Below, one piece after another: positions 16,306 through 25,059 of a stretch of DNA of 42,704 nucleotides (within the stretch, counting starts at the first letter, position 1; the number at the start of each line of letters is the position of its first letter). The notes below the pieces were generated by a model. That model saw nothing but the letters and a program-made list of their open reading frames with translations, searched no databases and was not told the DNA's origin. Source of the DNA: JBFXAN01 sp050184225. Lineage in GTDB: Bacteria > Chloroflexota > Dehalococcoidia > CAUJGQ01. Made by a program: the position numbers and the translations under genes. The stretch is from the NCBI GenBank assembly GCA_050184225.1, contig JBFXAN010000043.1, forward strand, positions 1-42,704. Reading direction: 5' to 3'.

Positions 16306-17096
16306 ATGGACTCTCAAAGACCTACGGCGTCGAGCGCGTGCTGGATGGCTTAACGTTCACGGCCGGCGCAGGCGAGGTGATCGCCCTCCTCGGCCCGAAC
16401 GGCGCGGGCAAGACGACGCTGCTCAAGTGCCTGCTCGGCCTCGCACGCTTCGAGGGCGAGGCACAGATTGACGGGCTGGACGTGCGCCGCGCGGGCAAGG
16501 AGACCCGCCGCCGGATAGGTTACGTGCCGCAGGCACCCGCCTTTCCATCCTACTTGACGGTGGCCGACGCGCTGGAGCACTTCGCTGACCTGCGCGGCCT
16601 GCGCGGCGTGGACATCGACGCGGCGGTGGCGCGCGTCGGTCTGACGGCACACGCCGACAAGAAGGTGGATGCGCTGTCGGGCGGGCTACGCCAGCGGCTC
16701 GGACTGGCGGTGGCCTTGCTCGGCGACCCACTGATCCTCCTGATGGACGAACCGGTCGCGAGTATCGATCCCGAAGGCCGGCGCGTCTTTACCCGGCTCG
16801 TGGAGGATCTGCGCGCCGAGGGGCGGACGGTGATCGTCTCGACGCACGTTCTCCGCCTGCTGGAGGGCGTGGCTGACCGCGCGATCGTCCTCGTCGATGG
16901 TCGCCTGGTCTACGACGGCAGCCTCGCCGCGGTGCTGGCGGAGGATGCGCTGGAGCAACTTGTCGAAGACGCGGCGCGATCGGACGCGGAACACGAGGAC
17001 GCGCCCGCACCAGAGGCGCATGACGTCCTGACTTCAAAGGCGTTCCGGCCGCTGGCGAGCGCGCTGCGGGCAATCTGGGGGGAGGAAGTGGCATGA
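16290..17096 (+). CDS. nosF: NosF, ABC transporter ATPase
   Basis: This is a 268-residue ATPase. Motifs: Walker A GPNGAGKTT (about 34-42), Q-loop YVPQ, ABC signature LSGGLRQR, Walker B LILLMDEP and the switch His in VSTH. A C-terminal extension of about 55 residues is acidic and then basic. It pairs with NosY and NosD to deliver a sulfur or copper species for the CuZ site of NosZ. The start overlaps the end of nosD by 16 bp and has GGGGAGGA upstream. Its stop overlaps nosY (ATGA). Confidence 0.92.
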   Translation: MVIEVDGLSKTYGVERVLDGLTFTAGAGEVIALLGPNGAGKTTLLKCLLGLARFEGEAQIDGLDVRRAGKETRRRIGYVPQAPAFPSYLTVADALEHFADLRGLRGVDIDAAVARVGLTAHADKKVDALSGGLRQRLGLAVALLGDPLILLMDEPVASIDPEGRRVFTRLVEDLRAEGRTVIVSTHVLRLLEGVADRAIVLVDGRLVYDGSLAAVLAEDALEQLVEDAARSDAEHEDAPAPEAHDVLTSKAFRPLASALRAIWGEEVA

Positions 17097-17917
17097 ACGC
17101 GATCTACATCACGGCGCGAGGCCAGATGCGCGACGCGCTGCAAAGCTGGTGGGTGATTCTCTATGCCGCGACGTTCGGTGCGCTGGCCCTGGCTCTGGCC
17201 GTGGCCGGCGCGCGGGGAGCGGGCGCGCTCGGTTTCGACGGCTTCAACCGCATGAGCGCCAGCCTGCTCAACGCCTGCCTGCTGCTCGTACCGCTGGCGG
17301 CTCTGGCCCTCGGCGCCTCCGCCGTGAGCGGCGAGCAGGAGCGCGGCACCCTCCAGGGCCTGCTCGTGCAGCCGATCGCCCGCTGGGAGTTGCTGGCGGG
17401 GCTCTATCTCGGCCTGCTCGCGACGCTTGCGCTCGCGACCGCGATCGGCTTCGGCGTCGCCGGCTTCGTGATCGGCCTGCTCTCACCCGTGATCGACCCG
17501 GCGCGGTACCTCCAGCTTTTGCTGCTCGTGGTGGTGCTGACGGGCGTGATGCTGGCGCTCGGCCTCTTGATCTCCGTCGTGGCCGGCAGCCGGATGCGCT
17601 CGCTCGGCGCAGCCGTGACCCTCTGGTTCGTGCTCGTGCTCTTCTTCGACCTGGGCGTGATCGGCGTCACGCTCACCGGGCTGCTCGGCAATCAGGGACT
17701 GATCGCGGCGCTGCTGCTCAATCCGGTCGACGTCGTCCGCGTGCTCGCCGTGCTCCGCCTCGAGCCAAGCATGGATGTGCTCGGGCCGGCCGGCGCGTAC
17801 CTCGAGGCGACGCTCGGCGCCGGTGGGGCGGCGGCGATGCTCAGCGCCGTCCTCGTCGCCTGGTTCATCATCCCTATGGCCGGCGCCGTCTGGGTCTTCC
17901 ACCGCCAGGACGTATAG
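17093..17917 (+). CDS. nosY: NosY, ABC-2 type permease
   Basis: This 274-residue protein has about six hydrophobic helices, with the ABC-2 features near the start (TARGQMRDALQSWWVILYAATFGALAL) and a GEQERGTLQGLLVQPIARWELLAGL cytoplasmic stretch. It forms the membrane channel of the NosFY complex. It is translationally coupled to nosF and is the last gene of the operon. No nosL, nosR, nosC or nosG follows, so this cluster is minimal. Confidence 0.92.
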   Translation: MNAIYITARGQMRDALQSWWVILYAATFGALALALAVAGARGAGALGFDGFNRMSASLLNACLLLVPLAALALGASAVSGEQERGTLQGLLVQPIARWELLAGLYLGLLATLALATAIGFGVAGFVIGLLSPVIDPARYLQLLLLVVVLTGVMLALGLLISVVAGSRMRSLGAAVTLWFVLVLFFDLGVIGVTLTGLLGNQGLIAALLLNPVDVVRVLAVLRLEPSMDVLGPAGAYLEATLGAGGAAAMLSAVLVAWFIIPMAGAVWVFHRQDV

Positions 17918-18010
17918 GGCCGGAGAAGATCATCGGCGATGCAATGCTCTGGCCGGGCATCTGGAGGGCTTTGGTGTTCATCGGCGACAGACCAAGTTCG
18001 CTCCGATGTA

Positions 18011-18256
18011 CTATTTCCGCGAGACCGGAGGCAGCCACTCCATTGCATCGGCGGGCGTCAGGTCGAGCGCAACGGCGAGCGCGGCCGCGGCTTCGATCTC
18101 GCCCTGGCCCGCGGGCGTGTACGGCTCGCCGCGCTGCTGCGCGAGGCCAGCATAGAACGCGTCCGCGGCACGGATGAAGAGAATCCACTCGTCGATCTGT
18201 GCGGAACTGCCTCGCGCGCCCTGCCACAGGACGCGCGGACCCTCGGTGCTGCGCAT
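18011..18256 (-). CDS. Small hypothetical protein under tandem operator
   Basis: This is an 81-residue, mostly helical protein (IDEWILFIRAADAFYAGLAQ, GEIEAAAALAVALDLTPADAMEWL). It has no cysteine, signal peptide or membrane segment, and I recognise no family. A GAGG about 10 bases before ATG 18256 is a modest ribosome site. The tandem operator at 18342-18383 lies 86 bp upstream, and the gene is alone between nosY (convergent) and the response regulator, so the operator probably serves it. Confidence 0.6.
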   Translation of the reverse strand: MRSTEGPRVLWQGARGSSAQIDEWILFIRAADAFYAGLAQQRGEPYTPAGQGEIEAAAALAVALDLTPADAMEWLPPVSRK

Positions 18257-18341
18257 TGTCTGCCTGCCTCACCGCGGAGCATCGGCCTCGATCGGACGTC
18301 CCGCGCGCAATCCGATCGTGCGCTCACCGATTGGTGGGGTC

Positions 18342-18383
18342 TGTCGGGCAGGTTCCGCAGCTGCTGTGGGGCAATGCCGGACG
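18342..18383. promoter_or_regulatory. Tandem operator upstream of the 18256 small gene
   Basis: TGTCGGGCAGGTTCCGCAG (18342-18360) and TGTGGGGCAATGCCGGACG (18365-18383) start 23 bp apart. Both keep the left half well, and the second is a good full palindrome. It sits between the small gene and the 3' end of the response regulator gene. Confidence 0.7.
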
Positions 18384-18425
18384 GCGCGATATTCTTTCGG
18401 CCGGCGTGGGCAACGGGTATTCGGT

Positions 18426-19073
18426 CTATGTGTGTGGTTGGAGGAGACCGGTATCGAGGGCGTAGCGGACCAGCTCGGCGCGGTGATGCAGACCGAGCTT
18501 CTCCATGATCCGCTGGCGATAGGTGTCCACCGTCTTCGGGCTGAGGTAGAGCTGCTTGCCGATCTCGGTGTTGGAGTAGCCTTCAGCGGTAAGGCGCAAC
18601 ACGTCACCCTCTCGATCGCTCAGCTTGCCCCCAGCGGGCGGCTCAGGACGATCACCCTTCTGGTATGCCTGGAGCAACAGCCGGGTGGCCGAGGGGTAGA
18701 GGAATGCTTCGCCACGATGAACGGTCCGGATTGCCTCCATCAGCTCTCGGTCGGCGGAGCGCTTGAGCACGTAGCCGGAGCCGCCTGCTTCGAGCACCCG
18801 CAGCAGGTACTGCTCCTCGGCATGCATCGTGAGCACCAGCACCCGTGTTGCCGGCAGCCGCTCGGTGATCTCCGCGGTGGCGGCAAGCCCATCCTTGACC
18901 GGCATCGAAATGTCCATCACCACGACATCTGGTCGTAGCCGTTCGGAGATTCGCACAGCTTCCTCGCCGTCACCCGCCTCGCCGACCACAGCTAAGTCCG
19001 GCTCGGCACTGATCAATGCCCGCAACCCTGCGCGGAGCATCGCGTGGTCGTCTGCCAGCAAGACGCTGATCAT
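18426..19073 (-). CDS. NarL/FixJ-family response regulator (DosR-like)
   Basis: The 215-residue protein has a receiver domain at 1-120 with phospho-acceptor D54 (VVVMDISMP), T/S in VLTMHA and Lys in YVLKR. A LuxR-type helix-turn-helix follows at about 150-200 (LSDREGDVLRLTAEGYSNTEI ... SPKTVDTYRQRIMEKLGL). Its start overlaps the stop of the kinase gene (ATGA), so the two are a co-translated pair. NarL-type regulators bind short inverted repeats with G-rich halves, which suits the TGTCGGG-N5-CCCGACA element found all over this window. It is the best candidate for the regulator of that element, but binding is an inference. Confidence 0.93.
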   Translation of the reverse strand: MISVLLADDHAMLRAGLRALISAEPDLAVVGEAGDGEEAVRISERLRPDVVVMDISMPVKDGLAATAEITERLPATRVLVLTMHAEEQYLLRVLEAGGSGYVLKRSADRELMEAIRTVHRGEAFLYPSATRLLLQAYQKGDRPEPPAGGKLSDREGDVLRLTAEGYSNTEIGKQLYLSPKTVDTYRQRIMEKLGLHHRAELVRYALDTGLLQPHT

Positions 19074-20344
19074 GGCTGGTCTTCTCCATCGTCGCGCAGG
19101 GGAACAACAAGTGTCACCGTCGTTCCCGCGCCCGGCGCGCTGCGCAGGTTCAGATAGCCTCCCGCAAGTTGCGCGCGCTCCTGCATGCCAAACAGCCCGA
19201 GGCCTCGCTCGCGCATGGTGAGCGTCGCAGCCACATCAAACCCACGGCCATCATCGTGAACCGTCACCGCCAGGTGGTCGTGCTCTCGGCGGAAGTCAAT
19301 CGCAACCCGCGTTGCGCCTGCATGCTTCGCAATGTTGGCAAGCGCTTCCTGGACGATACGATACACGATCAGCTCACGGTCGCGGGCGAGACGCTTACCG
19401 ACCACGGCGCTCACACGAACGTCGATTCCCCAACGTTCGGCAAACTCCCGCGCGTAGCTCTCGACCGCAGGGACGAGACCGAGGTCATCCAGCGTGCTCG
19501 GGCGCAGATCAAGAGCCATTCGCCGCACATCATCCAGCGCCTGGGTCGTGAGGTCCAGCAGGTCCAAGAGCCCGTGCCGAACCTCATCCTTGACCGCCTG
19601 CCGCGCGAGCAGGCGCATGCGCACGAGTATGGAAGTGAGCGCCTGCGCGGTATCGTCGTGCAGGTCGCGCGAGAGCCGGCGGCGCTCCTCCTCCTGCGCG
19701 TTGATCACAAGCGATGTGAGCCGCTGAAGCTGCGCGTTCGCTTCGGCGAGCTCGCGCACTCGTTGCGTCAGTGCCTCGCTGGTTTGCTCGTAGAGCCGGG
19801 CATTGTCGATCGCAATCGCCGCATGGGCCGCGAGGATGAGTAGTAGCCGCTCGTCCGCATCGCTGAACGAATCGGCCCTCTGCTTGTCGGCAAGATAGAG
19901 GTTGCCGAGGTTGCGGCCGTGCAGGATGATCGGCGCACCCAGGAAATTGGTCATCCGGGGATGATGGGGTGGCAGACCGGCGGCGAGTGGGTGTTCCTCG
20001 ATCCGGTCAACGCGCAGCGAGGCGCTGCCGTGCAAGATCGCCCCGAGCAGCCCGTGAGCGCGCGGCGGCGGCCCAGCACGGACGCGCTCTTCTTCGCTGA
20101 TTCCAGACGTGAGGAACTCCGACAGTTCGCCCGACGCACCCATCACGCCGAGCGCGCCGTAACGAGCGTCGGTGATGTCACGCGCGGCGTCGACAATGCG
20201 CTGCAAGAGCCGCGGCAGTGAGCGTTCCGCGACGATCGCGACCGTGGCCCGTCCGATCACGTCCAACTGATGCTCCAACCGTCTGGCTTCCTCGCCGCCC
20301 GGCATTCGATTGTCGTTCATCCGCATGGTTCCTTCATCGATCAT
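19070..20344 (-). CDS. GAF-domain HisKA_3 sensor kinase with DosS-like heme-site residues
   Basis: The 424-residue cytoplasmic kinase has one GAF domain (about 45-185), a coiled linker, a HisKA_3 domain with H229 (SRDLHDDTAQAL) and an HATPase domain at about 315-415 (EALANIAKHA, DDGRGFD, GLGLFGMQERA). The GAF segment GLPPHHPRMTNFLGAP ... LGNLYLADK aligns without gaps to mycobacterial DosS as I recall it. H128 falls on the heme ligand H149 and Y150 on Y171, both pairs 22 residues apart. DosS has two GAF domains; this protein has one. O2, NO or CO sensing is therefore plausible. A start at ATG 20326 (after GAAGGA) is also possible. Confidence 0.9.
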   Translation of the reverse strand: MIDEGTMRMNDNRMPGGEEARRLEHQLDVIGRATVAIVAERSLPRLLQRIVDAARDITDARYGALGVMGASGELSEFLTSGISEEERVRAGPPPRAHGLLGAILHGSASLRVDRIEEHPLAAGLPPHHPRMTNFLGAPIILHGRNLGNLYLADKQRADSFSDADERLLLILAAHAAIAIDNARLYEQTSEALTQRVRELAEANAQLQRLTSLVINAQEEERRRLSRDLHDDTAQALTSILVRMRLLARQAVKDEVRHGLLDLLDLTTQALDDVRRMALDLRPSTLDDLGLVPAVESYAREFAERWGIDVRVSAVVGKRLARDRELIVYRIVQEALANIAKHAGATRVAIDFRREHDHLAVTVHDDGRGFDVAATLTMRERGLGLFGMQERAQLAGGYLNLRSAPGAGTTVTLVVPLRDDGEDQP

Positions 20345-20471
20345 CGCTTTGTCGTGCGCGTTCGCCGGTCGGGCGATCGATGACCGCTCGCTCGCATGGA
20401 GCCCTGCGCTAAGACCACATACCAGGCGGCGTGCCGGCTAGCAGCGCCGCCATCTCAGTCACGGTCATCGC

Positions 20472-22082
20472 TTACCCACGCAGGGCCGCGAGAGCTTCGT
20501 CCACCGCTCGCTCAATCGACGTTCCACTGCCAATCGTGACCGCATTCGGCATTTCATCCGGCTCGCTAAAGGCCGCGCGCAGTGCTGGCCAGTGTTCCAG
20601 CCGCGCGTCCGACACCTCCAGGGGACGTTGGGCGCGGGCCACTAAACGTGCACGGATAATCGCCTCATCGGCGCGGCAGACCAGAACGATCAGCGGAACG
20701 CTCAAGCGCGTCGCCAACCGCCGAACGCGGGCGCGCTCCTCCTCCCGGCCAAAGGTAGCGTCGAGCACGACGGAGCGGCCGAGGCGCAGCCAGCGGGCGG
20801 CACGTCGGCGCAACGCCGCATAGGTCTGCCGGCTCCTCGCCGGCGCGTATAGACCTTCATTCACTCCCCCATCGCCACGCTCGGTGGGCTTCATCCCGGC
20901 GAGGTGCTTACGTACCACGTCCGACGAGAGGTGGACCAAGCCAAGCCGGCCGGCGAGGGCACGCGCCAGACTGCTCTTGCCGCTCGCGGGCAGTCCCATC
21001 GTCACCACGAGCAGCGGGCGCGGCAGACCTCCGGCATAGGACCAAGCGAGGTCGAAGTAGGTTCGTGCCTCGGTACCGAGACGCTGCTGCTCAGTGGCCG
21101 GCAGACCGGACTCGAACAGGCGCAGGCAACGCACCTTGCCGCGTACGTATGCTCGATAACACGCGTAGAAATCGAGGAGTTGCGCCACTTCACCATCGCC
21201 GCTCACCCGGAAGTACGCGTCGACAAACACCTGCGCAAGGTCTGCACGGCCGTAGTGGGCGAAGTCCATCGCCAGAAATGCGACCTCGGCCGCGACATCG
21301 GCGCAGCGAAAGCGGGCATTAAACTCCAGGCAATCGAAGAAGTGCGGCCGGCCGCCGATCACGCAGATGCTGGCGGCGTGCAGGTCGCCGTGTCCATCGC
21401 GGATGCGTCCTTGGGCCACGCGGCGCTCCAACATGGCCGCCTGCGCTGTCAGGAAACGCTCGACAAACGCCGCGATCGCTTGATTGAGGGTCGCCGGGAT
21501 GATGCGGTCGACAAAGGGCGCCATCTGGGCGAAGTTCTCCTCCCAGTTCGCGTGGACCGTGTCCAAGCTCCCGTATTCATCCACACCGGAGCCGGTCGCC
21601 GCGTGCGCGTGGAACCGGGCGATCCGGCGGGCGATGCTGCGCACCAAACGGGAGTCGACCGCATCGGCTTCGAGCAGGTTCGGCAGCATCCCCGCCTCGG
21701 GTAGTCGTCGCATCCAAACAGCCGGCTCCACCGGCCGGCCGGGACCGCCGACGAAGTAGCCGTCCTCCCGTTCGACGAGATCGACGATGCCCAAGTAGAT
21801 ATCCGGCGACAGCCGCCGATTGAGCCGGACTTCGTCCGCGCAGGCAGTTAAGCGCTGCGCAGAGGTAGAGAAGTCGAGGAAACCAAGATTCACTGGTTTC
21901 TTGATCTTGTAAGCGTACGCTCCGGCAAGCACCACCCAAGAGATGTGCGTCTCATGCAATCGAATATCGTCTGCCGGATGGGGATAAGCACGCGGACTCA
22001 AGAGTGCTCGGACGTGTGGCGGCATCTCCGCATCCGGCTGTCGCGTCGTGCTCTCCGCCTGGTACTTGTGTGCTCCGCTCAT
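20472..22082 (-). CDS. APH-like domain fused to P-loop kinase (Rv2004c-type)
   Basis: The 536-residue protein has two parts. The N-terminal about 340 residues resemble aminoglycoside phosphotransferase-like kinases, with a Brenner-type catalytic loop RDGHGDLH (228-235) and the metal Asp in FFDCLEFN (D250). The C-terminal part is a P-loop kinase with Walker A GLPASGKS (363-370), SSDVVRKHL and VVLDATFG. The same fusion is found in mycobacterial Rv2004c, a DosR regulon gene. The substrate is unknown. It lies 68 bp downstream of, and is probably controlled by, the operator at 22127-22168. The two-component genes 128 bp further on may share its transcript. Confidence 0.85.
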   Translation of the reverse strand: MSGAHKYQAESTTRQPDAEMPPHVRALLSPRAYPHPADDIRLHETHISWVVLAGAYAYKIKKPVNLGFLDFSTSAQRLTACADEVRLNRRLSPDIYLGIVDLVEREDGYFVGGPGRPVEPAVWMRRLPEAGMLPNLLEADAVDSRLVRSIARRIARFHAHAATGSGVDEYGSLDTVHANWEENFAQMAPFVDRIIPATLNQAIAAFVERFLTAQAAMLERRVAQGRIRDGHGDLHAASICVIGGRPHFFDCLEFNARFRCADVAAEVAFLAMDFAHYGRADLAQVFVDAYFRVSGDGEVAQLLDFYACYRAYVRGKVRCLRLFESGLPATEQQRLGTEARTYFDLAWSYAGGLPRPLLVVTMGLPASGKSSLARALAGRLGLVHLSSDVVRKHLAGMKPTERGDGGVNEGLYAPARSRQTYAALRRRAARWLRLGRSVVLDATFGREEERARVRRLATRLSVPLIVLVCRADEAIIRARLVARAQRPLEVSDARLEHWPALRAAFSEPDEMPNAVTIGSGTSIERAVDEALAALRG

Positions 22083-22126
22083 TCCACCGGTCCCCGCATT
22101 GCGGCCCTGTCGCTACAACTTCATCT

Positions 22127-22168
22127 TCGCGGGATTATGTGTCCGCGTCTGTCGGGTAGAGTGAGACA
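22127..22168. promoter_or_regulatory. Tandem operator upstream of the APH/P-loop kinase gene
   Basis: TCGCGGGATTATGTGTCCG (22127-22145) and TGTCGGGTAGAGTGAGACA (22150-22168) start 23 bp apart. The second has both outer ends, TGTCGGG and GAGACA. It ends 45 bp upstream of start 22082 at its near side. Confidence 0.65.
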
Positions 22169-22280
22169 TCGCGAGGTCAAATCAACTCACCGGGAGGATA
22201 ACTGGTGGAGAGTTTGTTGCATTCCTACGTTGAATCGTTCGCTTGCTCGGCGCCACGGATGGACCCAACCGCTTGCGACC

Positions 22281-23723
22281 TCATTCCGAGCGAGCCAGCG
22301 CAGACTTGGCAAAACGATCCGGCGCTAGCTCAAAGGTCGACCGGCAGGAGTGCGAGCAGAAATAGGTCCGCCGTCCCTGATATTCGGCCGATAGCGCCGT
22401 TGCCGTATCGAGCCGCATACCACAGATCGGATCGCGTACCTCACCGGCCAGACCGACCTTTGCTGCCGGTGCGCCCGGCGCGGGCCGTCTCCCGAGCACG
22501 GCCCCGTACAGGCGTAGCTCGTCGGCGATCAGCCGAGGGAGGAGGAACCGTTCGCGCACAAACGACTTGCCACACGCCGCCATGGCTCGTCCCTCCTCTG
22601 GGTGTCGCAGCAGCCGCAATACGCCTGCCGCACACTCCTCCACCGAGTCAACGAGCAGTCCACCCTCGCCGTCGCCCATCTGCAGCGGGATACCACCCGC
22701 GCGCCCCGCGATGACCGGCGTCTCCTTCCAGAGCGCCTCCGAAACCACCAAACCAAACCCTTCGCGCAGCGACTTCTGAACGACCACGTCCGAGAGCCGC
22801 TGAAAGGCATTGACCTCGATATTGCTGACACCGGTGAGGTTGGTGAAGAGATGGATGCCCGCGTCACCCTCCGCCGTCTGCCGGATCTCGCGGTAGATGT
22901 CCCAGCCTGCCGGATCGTCGAGCGCCATCGAGCCAACCAGCGCCAGTTGTAATGCGGGTATCTCGTGTCTGACGAGGTGATAGGCCGCGATCACGCCGTG
23001 CGGGTCCTTCCACGGATCGAAGCGGCTCACCTGCGTCATCAGCGGTTTGGCGGTGTCGACGCCGATCCACTGCAGCACGCGTCGGGCCGTGTGGGGGTCG
23101 AGTTCGATATTCTTTGGGCTCTCGGGATCGATCGCGGGAGGGATGATCTCGACAGGCGTAATTGGGAAGTCGTCCGGCACAAAGCTGGCGAGGGTAAAGA
23201 CGGCGGCAGTATAGCCGGCGAGATACGGACGAAGGAACTCCCAGACTTGGGGGTTGGGCCCCGATGTATCGATATGACACCGCCAGATCCATCGCGCCGC
23301 ATCGTTCCCATTGGCGTGTCTCAGCGCGAGCGGCTGCGGGTCATGGACGACGATCACGTCATACTCACCCTCCAGCAACCGCGCGTTGCGGCGCGATTGC
23401 TCCAGGTAGATCGCCTGCTCGGCCGCGGTCAGATTCCGTGTCGCCCCCTGCAGGCCATCATGGATCGCTTTCGTCACCGCGAAGAATGACGGATCGCCCG
23501 CGATGATCTGCCAGTCGGCGGCGAGACCGAGGTCGCGCAGCAGCGGGATCTCCGAGCGGAGGATCTCGGCGACACCGCCGCCGTAAGGAGTGGCATTCAG
23601 GTGCAACACCCGGACGCCTTGCAACGGCGCCGCCAGCGCCCGCAATTGCGCCACGACATCGTTACCAGCGCTCGCCGCATAGCAGTCGATCGCTTGCGTG
23701 CCGACGTCGACCCGTTCGAGCAT
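22281..23723 (-). CDS. TreT-like trehalose synthase glycosyltransferase with C-terminal YHS domain
   Basis: The 480-residue protein has a GT4 glycosyltransferase body resembling TreT, which makes trehalose from an NDP-glucose and glucose. Visible are LHLNATPYGGGVAEIL near the N-terminus, WRCHIDTSGPN, QVSRFDPWKDP and the EGFGLVVSEALWKETPVIA donor-site motif. Residues about 428-472 are an added YHS domain (DPICGMRLD ... TYFCSHSCRSTFE), a metal-binding module with three or four cysteines. This tail is absent from the TreT proteins I know. Trehalose is a stress protectant, which fits the neighbourhood. The gene reads in the same direction as the HMA and SHOCT genes upstream. Confidence 0.85.
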   Translation of the reverse strand: MLERVDVGTQAIDCYAASAGNDVVAQLRALAAPLQGVRVLHLNATPYGGGVAEILRSEIPLLRDLGLAADWQIIAGDPSFFAVTKAIHDGLQGATRNLTAAEQAIYLEQSRRNARLLEGEYDVIVVHDPQPLALRHANGNDAARWIWRCHIDTSGPNPQVWEFLRPYLAGYTAAVFTLASFVPDDFPITPVEIIPPAIDPESPKNIELDPHTARRVLQWIGVDTAKPLMTQVSRFDPWKDPHGVIAAYHLVRHEIPALQLALVGSMALDDPAGWDIYREIRQTAEGDAGIHLFTNLTGVSNIEVNAFQRLSDVVVQKSLREGFGLVVSEALWKETPVIAGRAGGIPLQMGDGEGGLLVDSVEECAAGVLRLLRHPEEGRAMAACGKSFVRERFLLPRLIADELRLYGAVLGRRPAPGAPAAKVGLAGEVRDPICGMRLDTATALSAEYQGRRTYFCSHSCRSTFELAPDRFAKSALARSE

Positions 23724-23817
23724 GACAAACCCCTCATCAAGACCCCGTACGACATCCTCGCGGTAAGTACCTCGCTCGCAGCCACGCTAACCCGCGACCC
23801 GCGTCCAGCCGATCGCT

Positions 23818-24048
23818 CTACCGCACCATTGGCTCTCCGGCCCGGAACCCCGCACGATTCACGGCGGTCACAAGGTCGATTCGGTTGGTGGCTTCGTCGT
23901 CGCACTCGATGTACGCCACCTCCGTGGCCGGGTTCACGAATGCTCGGGAGACACCGGGCACTCTGGCCAGCGCGTGTTCGATCGACAGTGCGCCACCGCA
24001 GCCGCGGGACAATCCGTAGATCGGCATCATCAGACGTTCAGTACTCAT
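23818..24048 (-). CDS. HMA-like heavy-metal-associated domain protein
   Basis: The 76-residue single-domain protein has the ferredoxin-like HMA pattern: a strand (MMPIYGLSRGCGGALSIEHAL), helix, VPGVSRAFVNPATEVAYIE, second helix and final strand. The usual CxxC copper site is reduced to one cysteine (RGCGGA), so binding may be weak or through a different ligand set. AGGACGG precedes the ATG. It is next to the SHOCT protein and upstream of the YHS-bearing TreT-like gene, which gives a metal-handling flavour to this stretch. Confidence 0.75.
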   Translation of the reverse strand: MSTERLMMPIYGLSRGCGGALSIEHALARVPGVSRAFVNPATEVAYIECDDEATNRIDLVTAVNRAGFRAGEPMVR

Positions 24049-24117
24049 ATCCGTCCTGCCTCACTGTCCGCCACTTCACAGCTCTGGCTTCGTAGCTCGA
24101 TTCGTAGACTGGTGCGC

Positions 24118-24414
24118 CTACGACGTCGCGACACTGCGACCCGTGCCGCTTGGCGCAGCACCAACCACAGAGGCGTCACCGATCCGGCGCCGCATCTCCT
24201 CGAACTCCTCATCGTTGAGTTCGCCGCGGGCATAGCGCCGCTTCAGGATTTCCACCGCGCTTGCCTCAGCTGCTTGGCTGGGAACAGCCCTTTCTCGAGC
24301 GCCGAACCGAGATGCGAAGTTGAGAATGGCCCAGATGATCAGCCCCCAGAACGCGATCATCCACAGCCAGCCCATTACCATCCACCAGCCCCAACCGTCT
24401 CCCATGTGCCACAT
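24118..24414 (-). CDS. Small membrane protein with SHOCT domain
   Basis: This is a 98-residue protein. The N-terminus is a Trp/Met-rich membrane segment (GWGWWMVMGWLWMIAFWGLIIWAIL). The C-terminal part has the SHOCT motif (AVEILKRRYARGELNDEEFEEM), a short helix pair typical of tiny bacterial membrane or oligomeric proteins. ATG 24414 is chosen with AGGAGG 9 bases before it; a TTG at 24420 is closer to the same site. The function is unknown. Such proteins often accompany copper or heavy-metal genes, as the HMA neighbour here suggests. Confidence 0.75.
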   Translation of the reverse strand: MWHMGDGWGWWMVMGWLWMIAFWGLIIWAILNFASRFGARERAVPSQAAEASAVEILKRRYARGELNDEEFEEMRRRIGDASVVGAAPSGTGRSVATS

Positions 24415-24480
24415 TGCCAATGCCTCCTAATCATGACTGACCACGGCACCACGTAGTAAGTTGCCGCCACGCCCAAGACT

Positions 24481-25059
24481 TCACGTGCGGGACCATTCCC
24501 ACCACTTCCCCAGCGGTAGCATGAGGAAGGTCACGTCGTGGTCTTCGCCCCGCTCGTCGTGCACCAGTCCTCGGACTGTGCCACAAGGAATCGCACCCAT
24601 TGAGTGTGCAGCCTCGATTGCCTCATCCTGCATCCCGCTGACCAGTTCGAAGATCACATCCTTCAGATCGGCGTCGTACGCGATCTCAATCAACTCGCGC
24701 GTTAGGCCGGCACCCAGACCTCGGCCCCGATACTCGGGATCGACCACGATTCGGATCTCACCGGCGTGCGCGCGGGATCCGCCGCGCCGACGGATCAGCA
24801 CTGCATCCGCCACCACCCGTTCCCCCGCCATCGCGAGGAGCGGTAGCGCGCGATCGTAGTCGAGTTGGGCCGTCCAACTCTCGATCACCTTCGGCGAAGT
24901 GACATCGTCCTTGAGGTAGAACCGCTCCGCTTCCGGAATATGCAGGAAGAAGCGAAGCAGTGCCGGTCGATCGGCGGCGGTCATCGGCCGTGCGGTGAGG
25001 CAGGCGCCGTCTCGCAGCTGCAGCGTCCGAGGGTATCGGGTGATCGGATACACAGGCAT
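24481..25059 (-). CDS. GNAT family N-acetyltransferase
   Basis: The 192-residue protein has the GNAT fold: TARPMTAADRPALLRFF near the start and the acetyl-CoA loop IVVDPEYRGRGLGAGLTREL at about 111-130. It is similar in layout to the GNAT domain of the acyl-CoA synthetase at 37149-39914. Start 25059 is preceded by GGAGGTG and overlaps the stop of the USP gene (ATGA), so the two are coupled. The substrate is unknown; lysine acetylation of stress or metabolic proteins is one option. Confidence 0.87.
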   Translation of the reverse strand: MPVYPITRYPRTLQLRDGACLTARPMTAADRPALLRFFLHIPEAERFYLKDDVTSPKVIESWTAQLDYDRALPLLAMAGERVVADAVLIRRRGGSRAHAGEIRIVVDPEYRGRGLGAGLTRELIEIAYDADLKDVIFELVSGMQDEAIEAAHSMGAIPCGTVRGLVHDERGEDHDVTFLMLPLGKWWEWSRT

